A model generated the notes under the pieces. It saw nothing but the letters and a program-made list of their open reading frames with translations. It was not told the origin of the DNA and made no database searches. Below are positions 1-6,778 of a stretch of DNA of 8,741 nucleotides, in pieces. The translations under genes were made by a program, and so were the position numbers. Each line of letters begins with the position of its first letter. Positions within the stretch are counted from its first letter, which is position 1. The stretch is from JACKCP01 sp051744925 (lineage in GTDB: Bacteria > Desulfobacterota > Desulfobacteria > Desulfobacterales > JACKCP01), in NCBI GenBank assembly GCA_051744925.1, contig JBNJDM010000089.1, forward strand, positions 1 to 8,741, read 5' to 3'.

Positions 1-630
1 TTTTGCGATAAAATCGATTTAAAAGATAAAATAGTTCTGGATATTGGCTCAAGTAATGGATATTATCTTTTTAAAGCAGCAGGAAAAGGTGTTAAATTCG
101 GGCTTGGAATAGAGCCTTTTATACCGTATTACTATCAGTTTCAGGCTGTAAACAAATATATCAATTTAGATAATTTATCTTGTATTCCTGAAGCTTTTGA
201 AGAAGTACCTGTTATAAAAAATTTTTATGACACAGTTTTTCTTATGGGCGTTTTGTATCACAGAAAATCTCCGCTTGATATGCTTTATAAAATAAGGGAA
301 ACTATGAAAAGCAAAGGAGAACTGATTTTGGAAAATCTTATAATAGAGTCTGATCAGTCGATTGCTCTTATCCCGGAAAAAAGATATGCTAATATGAATA
401 ATGTGTATTTTGTTCCAGGCATTAAAACACTTGAAATCTGGCTTAAAAAAGCAGGATTTACTGATATCACCTGTCTTGATATTTCAAAAACAGATTTTAG
501 TGAACAAAGAAAAACAAAATGGACCTTTGACAAATCTCTTGAAGATTTTCTTGATCCAAATGATCAGGACAAAACTGTAGAAGGATATCCCGCACCTGTA
601 AGGGCAGTTATAAAAGCTATAGCCAGATAA
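1..630 (+). CDS. cmoB: tRNA U34 carboxymethyltransferase CmoB, 3' part
   Basis: CmoB transfers a carboxymethyl group from carboxy-S-adenosyl-methionine (made by CmoA) to 5-hydroxyuridine at tRNA position 34, giving cmo5U, which broadens wobble decoding; it acts in the cytosol. The frame is open from base 1 to the TAA at 628-630, giving 209 residues. E. coli CmoB is about 320 residues, so roughly the first 110 are missing upstream. A Rossmann SAM-type motif LDIGSSNGYY lies near residues 13-22; the usual form has Cys-Gly where this has Ser-Ser. Family hallmarks follow in order: YDTVFLMGVLYHRKSPLD (about residues 76-93), RYANMNNVYFVPG, a WLKKAGF segment, and near the end DFLDPND and KTVEGYPAPVRAV. 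The ATG at 244 is internal, because the homologous reading continues upstream of it. cmoA is often nearby but is not visible here. Identification is from remembered motifs, and it is strong. Confidence 0.95.
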   Translation, partial: FCDKIDLKDKIVLDIGSSNGYYLFKAAGKGVKFGLGIEPFIPYYYQFQAVNKYINLDNLSCIPEAFEEVPVIKNFYDTVFLMGVLYHRKSPLDMLYKIRETMKSKGELILENLIIESDQSIALIPEKRYANMNNVYFVPGIKTLEIWLKKAGFTDITCLDISKTDFSEQRKTKWTFDKSLEDFLDPNDQDKTVEGYPAPVRAVIKAIAR

Positions 631-662
631 AGGTTTTATTAAAAACATCATAACTTGTATTT

Positions 663-790
663 GGCCGAAAACCAGAATTTTTTGTTCGGTTACGGCAGAT
701 GAAAAATTTAACCGCAGGAATGTGTGAGTATTTTGAGGATTAAATTTTGATTCTAACTTAAGAACCGGGCAAAAAAGGCAGTTTTCGTTC
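663..790. repeat. Intergenic inverted-repeat cluster, possible small dispersed element
   Basis: This stretch fills most of the gap between cmoB and the FecR-domain gene. Three inverted pairs are visible: CGAAAAC (666-672) with GTTTTCG (781-787) at the outer edges, CGGTTA (687-692) with TAACCG (709-714), and AAAATTTAA (703-711) with TTAAATTTT (740-748). The second and third pairs share bases, so they could form alternative structures. The stretch looks richer in G+C than its surroundings and encodes no convincing protein. It could be a MITE-like or REP-like dispersed repeat, or a structured leader of the downstream operon. Only one copy is in the window, so repetition cannot be shown here. The pairs are seen directly; the element call is inference. 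Confidence 0.35.
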
Positions 791-819
791 AGCAACTAAC
801 TTGTAAAAATTTTTAATCC

Positions 820-826
820 AGGAGAG
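820..826 (+). promoter_or_regulatory. Ribosome binding site of the FecR-domain gene
   Basis: AGGAGAG ends five bases before the ATG at 832. It is the clearest Shine-Dalgarno in the window and fixes the start of the first gene of the LPS operon. Later genes in the operon mostly rely on start/stop overlaps instead. Confidence 0.75.
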
Positions 827-831
827 TAAAA

Positions 832-1533
832 ATGAAAAAAACCTGCTTTTTTATTTCAATTCTTGTTTTTTCAGTTCTAGTTATAAATAACGGTTTTTGC
901 GAAGCCAACAATACTATTACAGAAATTAAAGGTGATGTTTTTATAATCAAAAAAGATGGATTCAGAAAAAATTTTGCTGAAGAAAACCAGGGTGTTATTC
1001 CCGGAGATCTTATTATTACAGGTAAAGAATCAACAGCTGTTATAAAATCAGGTGAAAGTTCGTTTATCATTATAGAACAAAATTCAAAATTTAAAATAAA
1101 TGAAGCCGGAGTATATAATCAGGAAGAGGGCAAAACCTTTTATTCAATAGAAAAAAAAGAACAAAAAGGTATTCAGGTAAAAACTCCTTTTGCTGTTATA
1201 GGAGTTAAAGGAACAGAATTTATTGTAAATGCAGATAAAGATTCTCAGTCTGTAGCACTTGACCGTGGACTTATAAATATTAAGTCTTTAAAAGATAAAT
1301 TTGAACTGCACAGAAAAGAGGATCTCTCAGCTTTTGAATCGTTCATGGAAAAAACAAAATCTGCTTTTACAGATTATAAGGAAAAAAACAGAAAAGAATT
1401 TGTGGAATATGTAGATGAATTCGATTTAAAGCCAGATAAAATGGTTTCATTTTCTGATTCCAGGGCAAAAGAAGAAGATATTTCTGAGGAAATGAGCAAA
1501 GAGTTTGATAAATTCAGGGCTATGCTGAAATGA
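832..1533 (+). CDS. Secreted FecR-domain protein
   Basis: The protein has 233 residues. Residues 1-25 form a Sec-type signal peptide: MKK, a hydrophobic core, then NNGFCEA. The Cys there is not in a lipobox, so a soluble periplasmic protein is expected. Residues about 28-150 match the FecR domain (beta-rich): IKGDVFIIKKDG, a GDLIITGKESTAVI block, IEQNSKFKI and the signature TPFAVIGVKGTEFIV. The last 75 or so residues are highly charged and probably helical. Unlike classical FecR anti-sigma regulators there is no N-terminal cytoplasmic anti-sigma domain, no later membrane helix, and no ECF sigma gene beside it. The gene overlaps the CHASE2-cyclase gene by four bases (ATGA at 1530), so the two are probably made together. 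A role as periplasmic partner or ligand of the CHASE2 sensor is inference; FecR and CHASE2 genes are often neighbours in Proteobacteria. The start is set by the Shine-Dalgarno at 820-826. Confidence 0.85.
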   Translation: MKKTCFFISILVFSVLVINNGFCEANNTITEIKGDVFIIKKDGFRKNFAEENQGVIPGDLIITGKESTAVIKSGESSFIIIEQNSKFKINEAGVYNQEEGKTFYSIEKKEQKGIQVKTPFAVIGVKGTEFIVNADKDSQSVALDRGLINIKSLKDKFELHRKEDLSAFESFMEKTKSAFTDYKEKNRKEFVEYVDEFDLKPDKMVSFSDSRAKEEDISEEMSKEFDKFRAMLK

Positions 1534-3509
1534 AAAAGTTTTTATACATTTTCTGTTTAATTTTAATTGTTTTTTCTGCTGCAGTATATTTGTTTATTTA
1601 TGAAGTTTCTCCTTTTTTTGAACTGTCTCAAAAAACAGATGATTTTAATTACAGCCTTTCAGATAACATTCCTGATGAAAATATAGTTTTTGCAGCTGTT
1701 GATGAGAAAAGTGTTAACAGGCTTGGGAGATGGCCATGGAACAGATCTGTTATTGCTGAGGGGCTAAAAAAAATTGACAATGCATCAGTTGTTCTTCTTG
1801 ATATGACTTTTTCTGAAACAAGCAGTCAATCAGAAGATGCAGCCTTAGCTGAAGCTATTTCATCAATGAATAATGTTGTCTGCGGATTTTTTTTAAGAAA
1901 CACTGCAACTGAAGTAATGAACACAAGCAGAAAACGAATTTTATCCCTTTCTACTCTTGAAAGAATTAAATCAAAAAATATTGCTCTTCCAAAAGCTAAT
2001 TTTGCTGAAGCAAGTATTGAACCTGTTCTAAAAGCTTGTGCTTTAAATGCCGCTTTTTCTACTTTTCCTGATAAAGACGGTATATTCAGGCGTTATCCGC
2101 TTGGTTTTGTTTATGATGGTTCAGTTTATCCAACACTTGGAATTCAGGGGCTTAGATTTTACTTAAACAGCGATATAACATTAAATTCTGATAAAAATAC
2201 AATTACAGGAAAAATAGAAAATAAAAAAATTGTTTTTAATAAAAACGGAATAAAAAGACTTAATTATTATGACCTGGATGATTACAAAACAGTATCTTTT
2301 TCAGATATAATTGAAGGAAAAACCGATGATAATATTTTTAAAAATAAAATTGTGATTGTCGGGATTACAGAGGCCGGAATTTCAGATATTAGATCTACTC
2401 CTGTTGGTGCAGTTCCAGGACCTTTACTCCATTATACTTTTATATCCAATGTATTGTCAGATCATCTTATAGATGAAAAAAAAATCTATACTGTTTATTC
2501 AGCTGCATTGCTTTGTATTATACCTTTTTTTCTTTCCCTTGTTTTAAAAAAAAACGTACCAAGAATTTCAATTAATATTTTCTGCTTAATCCTTTTTATT
2601 ATTACTTCAAAAATCTTATATATAAATTCCGGTTTATGGATTAATACTTTTTTTCCGGGTTCAGCGTTTATAATATCTCTATTTTTATCTGAAGCTGTAT
2701 TATCACGATTTCAGGAAAAAGAATCGAAATTTATAAAACAGGCTTTTTCTGCTTATGTATCACCTGTTTTATTAAAACAGCTTGCTGAACATCCTGAAGA
2801 TCTCAAGCTCGGAGGAGAGGACAAAGAAATTACAACACTTTTTCTTGATATAAGAAACTTTACTTCAATATCAGAATCATTAAAATCCCATGAGCTTGTA
2901 AATATGTTAAAAGAGCTTTTCAATCCACTTACTAAAATTATCCAGGACAATAACGGTTTTGTTGACAAATATATTGGGGATGCAGTAATGGCATTTTACA
3001 ATGCTCCTTTAAATATAGATAATCATCCAGATATGGCTTGCAAAAGCGCACTTGAAATGATGAGATTTATGAAATCTGATGAACTTAAACATAGGGTAAA
3101 TATCGGTTTTGATCTTAATATCGGTGTGGGAATTAATACAGGTTTTGCAGTTGTAGGAAACACAGGTGCAGACAACAGGTTCAATTATACTGCAATAGGA
3201 GACAGTGTTAATCTCTGCGCAAGACTTCAGGATCTTAATAAAAAATACCATACAAGCATTTTAATAAGTGAATTTACAAAAAGCAGAATAAGTGATGAGT
3301 TTTTAACAAGGCAGATAGAAAAAGTTACTGTAAAAGGTAAAACTCAGTGTGTAATGATTTATGAACTCATGGAAAATACCCGGGAAAATATTAAAATAAA
3401 AAAAATGTTTGAAACGGCTCTTCAATCTAATCTGGCAGAAGATTTTCAAAAATGCTACAAAGTCACCTCTGATCCTTTATCTAAAATTTTTGCTGAAAGA
3501 TATTTATGA
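1530..3509 (+). CDS. CHASE2-domain membrane adenylate/guanylate cyclase (class III)
   Basis: This 659-residue membrane sensor enzyme is predicted to make a cyclic nucleotide, probably cAMP. Order: one membrane helix (about 4-24); a periplasmic CHASE2 domain (about 28-315) with RLGRWPWNRSV, DGIFRRYPLG and PGPLLHYTFISNVL; three membrane helices (about 320-340, 345-364, 368-391); a linker with AYVSP; and a cytoplasmic class III cyclase domain (about 432-615). Catalytic residues look complete: metal-binding Asp440 (LFLDIRNF) and Asp484 (KYIGDAVMAF), purine-recognition Lys480 and Thr554 (NYTAIGDSVN), Asn561 and Arg565 (VNLCARL). Lys plus Thr/Asp is the usual ATP-specific pair, so adenylate cyclase is favoured over guanylate. 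About 45 extra residues follow the domain, with no recognised fold. It overlaps the FecR-domain gene by four bases at its start and lptF by four bases at its end, tying a signalling enzyme to LPS genes. The natural signal is unknown. Confidence 0.92.
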   Translation: MKKFLYIFCLILIVFSAAVYLFIYEVSPFFELSQKTDDFNYSLSDNIPDENIVFAAVDEKSVNRLGRWPWNRSVIAEGLKKIDNASVVLLDMTFSETSSQSEDAALAEAISSMNNVVCGFFLRNTATEVMNTSRKRILSLSTLERIKSKNIALPKANFAEASIEPVLKACALNAAFSTFPDKDGIFRRYPLGFVYDGSVYPTLGIQGLRFYLNSDITLNSDKNTITGKIENKKIVFNKNGIKRLNYYDLDDYKTVSFSDIIEGKTDDNIFKNKIVIVGITEAGISDIRSTPVGAVPGPLLHYTFISNVLSDHLIDEKKIYTVYSAALLCIIPFFLSLVLKKNVPRISINIFCLILFIITSKILYINSGLWINTFFPGSAFIISLFLSEAVLSRFQEKESKFIKQAFSAYVSPVLLKQLAEHPEDLKLGGEDKEITTLFLDIRNFTSISESLKSHELVNMLKELFNPLTKIIQDNNGFVDKYIGDAVMAFYNAPLNIDNHPDMACKSALEMMRFMKSDELKHRVNIGFDLNIGVGINTGFAVVGNTGADNRFNYTAIGDSVNLCARLQDLNKKYHTSILISEFTKSRISDEFLTRQIEKVTVKGKTQCVMIYELMENTRENIKIKKMFETALQSNLAEDFQKCYKVTSDPLSKIFAERYL

Positions 3510-4636
3510 TAAAAATACTGGACAAATACATTTTTAAAGAACTTATACCGCCTTTTCTGGTCAGTCTTGTATTCTTTTCCTTTATTTTTCTTCTTTCAAG
3601 GATTTTAGATATTGCAGACATGCTTGTAAATTATAATGTCTCTTTAATATCTGTTGCAAAACTTGTTTTATATTCTCTTTCATTTTTTCTTCAGTATACA
3701 ATTCCCATGTCTGTAATGATGGCTGTTCTTTTTGTATTTATTGAACTTACAGGTTCCAATGAAATTCTTGCTCTTAAATCAGGCGGAGTTTCTGTATTAA
3801 GGCTTTTGCCTTCTGTATTGATTTTTTGCATTATTGGAACTCTTCTTTCCGGTTTTATGACTTTTTACGGGCTTCCATGGGGTAAATACTCATTTAAGAA
3901 AGAAGCTTATAAAATAGCTGAAAGTAATATTTCTGTCTCTTTTAAAGAAAAAACTTTTATAGATTCATTTGAGGGATTTGCTCTTTATATAAATGAAGTT
4001 GAAGAAAATAAAATTAAAGATGTATTTATTGAAGACAGATCAACAGGTGAAGCTCCTGTTACAATTACTGCACCCAGAGGAGAGCTTGTTCAGCAGGCAA
4101 GCGGTTATGTTATGGATCTTTATAACGGATTTATCGTCCAAATAGATGACAGTGAAAATTCTGTTCATAAAACCAATTTTGGTAAATACAGTTTCATGCT
4201 TGAAATTCCGGACAGTAAAAAACCTGGAAGTTTAGACAGTAAGGATGAGGATGAAATGTATTTTTCTGAGCTTGTAAATCATATTAAAAGTTATGAAAAA
4301 AAAAGCTCTGGTTATTATTCCGCACTTATGCAGATGCATGAAAAGTTTTCTCTTCCTGCAGCCTCAATTTTTCTTGGAATTATAGCTTTTTCACTTGGAC
4401 TGAAAAATAAATCAGGGAAAAAATCATCAGCTGTAATTTACGGTCTTGGTCTTTTTGCATTTTATTACATCATTCTTGCTTTAGGGCTGTCTCTTGGTGA
4501 ATCAAAGCCTGAAATATACCCACCAGCAGCAGCAATGTGGATACCGAATATTATAATGTTTATTATAGGGATTTGTTTTCTGTATCTGGCAGTAAAGGAG
4601 AAAAACTTGAGCTTTAATATGTTCAGGGGTTTTTAA
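3506..4636 (+). CDS. lptF: LPS export permease LptF (YjgP/YjgQ family)
   Basis: LptF forms, with LptG and the LptB ATPase dimer, the inner-membrane ABC machine that pulls LPS out of the membrane and feeds it to the LptC-LptA-LptD bridge. The protein has 376 residues, close to the family norm. It shows three N-terminal membrane segments (about 14-36, 48-80, 100-121), a periplasmic beta-jellyroll-type region (about 130-275), and three C-terminal segments (284-299, 308-329, 342-362). The motif NEILALKSGGVS (85-96) sits where the family's coupling helix meets LptB. Start and stop of neighbouring genes overlap as ATGA at 3506, so translation is probably coupled to the cyclase gene. lptG begins one base after its stop. 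The F-versus-G assignment rests mainly on gene order and on the better LptG fit of the second gene; they are paralogues. lptB, lptC and lptA are not in this window. Confidence 0.9.
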   Translation: MIKILDKYIFKELIPPFLVSLVFFSFIFLLSRILDIADMLVNYNVSLISVAKLVLYSLSFFLQYTIPMSVMMAVLFVFIELTGSNEILALKSGGVSVLRLLPSVLIFCIIGTLLSGFMTFYGLPWGKYSFKKEAYKIAESNISVSFKEKTFIDSFEGFALYINEVEENKIKDVFIEDRSTGEAPVTITAPRGELVQQASGYVMDLYNGFIVQIDDSENSVHKTNFGKYSFMLEIPDSKKPGSLDSKDEDEMYFSELVNHIKSYEKKSSGYYSALMQMHEKFSLPAASIFLGIIAFSLGLKNKSGKKSSAVIYGLGLFAFYYIILALGLSLGESKPEIYPPAAAMWIPNIIMFIIGICFLYLAVKEKNLSFNMFRGF

Positions 4637-4637
4637 A

Positions 4638-5735
4638 ATGAATCTTTTAACTAAATATATTTTAAAAGGTTATTTAAAGATCTTTTTTCTTATTGAAATT
4701 TTTATGATTTTTATTTTTCTTGTTATAGATTATTTAAACAACCTTGATAAATTTGTTAAATCAGGTTTTGGAGCCTTGCAGGGTGTTTTTTTTATATTTT
4801 TAAAAATTCCTTTTGTAATTGTCCATCTTACCCCAGTATCGATTGTTGTAGCTGCAGTTATTTATTACGGACTTATGAATAAAAACAACGAAATTATTGC
4901 ACTTTGTTCAAGCGGTATTTCTTTAAAAAGGATTTATCTTCCTGTCTTAGTTCTTAGTCTTTTTATGAGTTTTTCTGTTTTTTTTATTTCAGATTCTGTA
5001 ATGCCTTATACTGCTTCAAAATTAAATTATATTGAGCTTACAAAAATAAAAAAAAGAAACATAATTACTGAAAAAAAAAATAATATCTGGCTTAAAGATA
5101 ACAACCGGATAATTTATATAGATTATTTTAATTATGAGAAAAAAAATATCAGAAATATTACAATTAATGAATTCAATGATAATAACATGCTTGAAAAAAG
5201 AACACATGCTGATACTGCAGTTTATGAGAATAAAGCCTGGGTATTAAAAAATATTTTTTATGCAGACAATATAGTTAAAGATTTCGGACATAAAATTATT
5301 CATGAATCAGAAAAGAAACTTAACTTTAATTTTACACCTGATGAACTTGAAGAAGCGGTTAAAATGCCGGATGAAATGAGTCTTAAAGAGTTGTATAAAT
5401 ATATAAACCAGCTTAATAAAAAAGGTTATGATGCAGGCAGATATATTGTCGATTTTCATGCCAAAACAGCTTTTCCCTTTGTTTGTCTTGTTATGGGGGT
5501 AATAGGCTCAATAATCGGACTTCATTCATCAACAGGTAGAAAAATTCCCCTTGGTACAGGAATTTCACTTTTTCTTTCTTTATTGTACTGGTCAGTTTAC
5601 AGTTTTTTTATTTCACTTGGTTACGGAGAAAGCCTGCATCCTTTTATTGCAGCATGGACAGCTAATTTAGTCTTTGGCTCAGCAGGGATTGCTTTTTTTA
5701 TATTTTATGAAAAAAAACTTATACAAAGCTCATGA
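4638..5735 (+). CDS. lptG: LPS export permease LptG (YjgP/YjgQ family)
   Basis: This is the second half of the LptFG permease heterodimer and a paralogue of the gene before it, at 365 residues. It has three N-terminal membrane segments (about 12-32, 47-80, 99-121), a Lys/Asn-rich periplasmic domain (about 122-270) and three C-terminal segments (277-296, 303-326, 334-357). Recognisable family blocks are NEIIALCSSGIS (84-95, LptB-contact region), IWLKDNNRIIYID (150-162), and DFHAKTAFPFVCLVMGVIG (272-290), which starts the C-terminal membrane half. The ATG at 4638 follows the lptF stop by one base. The last codons overlap the lpxK start (ATGA at 5732). A run of ten A bases (5071-5080) encodes part of Glu145-Lys-Lys-Asn148 in the periplasmic domain; such a tract can slip, though it may simply reflect AT bias. 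Confidence 0.9.
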   Translation: MNLLTKYILKGYLKIFFLIEIFMIFIFLVIDYLNNLDKFVKSGFGALQGVFFIFLKIPFVIVHLTPVSIVVAAVIYYGLMNKNNEIIALCSSGISLKRIYLPVLVLSLFMSFSVFFISDSVMPYTASKLNYIELTKIKKRNIITEKKNNIWLKDNNRIIYIDYFNYEKKNIRNITINEFNDNNMLEKRTHADTAVYENKAWVLKNIFYADNIVKDFGHKIIHESEKKLNFNFTPDELEEAVKMPDEMSLKELYKYINQLNKKGYDAGRYIVDFHAKTAFPFVCLVMGVIGSIIGLHSSTGRKIPLGTGISLFLSLLYWSVYSFFISLGYGESLHPFIAAWTANLVFGSAGIAFFIFYEKKLIQSS

Positions 5736-6778
5736 TTAATAAAATTAAACATATAATTTATTCAGATAATAAGAAAAACAAATTTTTTTCAGCAGAATTT
5801 ATTCTTTTTATTTTTTCAAAAATATACAGTTTTATTATTGATTCAAGAATCTTTTTATACAAAAAAGCTTTTTTAAAATCATACAGATCAAAAGCATATG
5901 TTATTTCTGTGGGAAATATTACAGCAGGCGGAACCGGGAAAACTCCTTTTACAGCTTATTTATGCAGATTTCTTTCAAAAAAAGGGTTTTCTTCAGCTGT
6001 TGTTATGAGAGGGTATAAAGGTGAGTTTGAGAAAACAGGGGGTGTAGTAATAAACAAAGGCAAAATTTCTGTTTCTTCCCGTCAGGCAGGTGATGAAGCT
6101 TATCTTACTGCATCAAAACTTGAAAATATACCTGTTATGTGCGGCAGAAATAAGGTTGAATCAGTAAAAAAAGCAGAATCTGAGTTTAACCCTGATATTA
6201 TTATTCTTGATGACGGTTTTTCTCATTTAAAACTTAAAAGAGACCTTGATATTGTTCTTTTGGATTACAAAAAGCCTTTTGGAAATTCTTTTGTACTCCC
6301 CAGGGGGATTTTAAGGGAGAAAAAAGAGAATATTAAAAGGGCTGATGCCCTTGTTTATACAAGAGCTGAAACAGAGAAAATCAATAAAAATTATATTTTT
6401 TACTCTTTTCATAAATCTTTTCCTGAAAAAATAATTAATGAAAAAAAAGAAAAAAATCCTGATAAGTTTATATTTTTATTTTCAGGAATAGGTAATAATA
6501 TGAGTTTTTATTCAGGAGCAATAAAAGACGGATACAATATAAAAGATTATCTTTTTTTTGATGATCATCATCAATACACGGATAAAGATATAAAACTTAT
6601 TATGAACAAAGCAAAAGTTTCAGGCTGTACAACTCTTATGACAACATTAAAAGATTATTGCAGGATTGAAAATATTGATATAGATACTTCATTTGAACTT
6701 ATAGTAATGGATGCTGAAATAGAGTTTTACAGCAATGACTTTGATGAATTTTTAATGAAACGGCTGAATATAAATTGA
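5732..6778 (+). CDS. lpxK: Tetraacyldisaccharide 4'-kinase LpxK
   Basis: LpxK uses ATP to phosphorylate the 4' position of the tetraacylated disaccharide 1-phosphate, giving lipid IVA, on the cytoplasmic face of the inner membrane. The protein has 348 residues, within the family range. A hydrophobic N-terminal helix (about 20-45) fits the membrane anchor. The P-loop GNITAGGTGKTP occupies 61-72, with Lys70 and Thr71. Other family blocks are VVMRGYKG (90-97), GDEAYLTA (120-127), DIIILDDGFSHLKLKRDLD (155-173) and LPRGILRE (189-196). The usual DDGFQH reads DDGFSH here (Ser in place of Gln). The start overlaps the lptG stop by four bases, and its own stop overlaps the next gene's TTG start by four. 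Its position between the LPS exporter genes and a Kdo-kinase-like gene fits a lipid A/inner core assembly operon. Confidence 0.95.
   Translation: MINKIKHIIYSDNKKNKFFSAEFILFIFSKIYSFIIDSRIFLYKKAFLKSYRSKAYVISVGNITAGGTGKTPFTAYLCRFLSKKGFSSAVVMRGYKGEFEKTGGVVINKGKISVSSRQAGDEAYLTASKLENIPVMCGRNKVESVKKAESEFNPDIIILDDGFSHLKLKRDLDIVLLDYKKPFGNSFVLPRGILREKKENIKRADALVYTRAETEKINKNYIFYSFHKSFPEKIINEKKEKNPDKFIFLFSGIGNNMSFYSGAIKDGYNIKDYLFFDDHHQYTDKDIKLIMNKAKVSGCTTLMTTLKDYCRIENIDIDTSFELIVMDAEIEFYSNDFDEFLMKRLNIN

Noticed and set aside
244..630. ATG at 244 as the start of a separate 128-residue protein
   Set aside because: The frame is open to base 1 and encodes the CmoB SAM-binding motif upstream, so this Met is internal.
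633..646. Small hairpin GTTTT/AAAAC just after the cmoB stop
   Set aside because: Only five A-T-rich pairs and no following T tract; too weak for a terminator.
484..795. Reverse-strand open frame of 103 codons across the cmoB end and the gap
   Set aside because: It runs antisense to the conserved cmoB C-terminus, its product resembles no family I know, and the gap part coincides with the inverted-repeat cluster.
813..1070. Reverse-strand open frame of 85 codons under the FecR-domain gene
   Set aside because: It is a shadow of a gene with a clear signal peptide and FecR signature on the other strand. The same applies to reverse frames at 2753-2968, 3009-3251, 5022-5207, 7686-7874 and 8097-8279.
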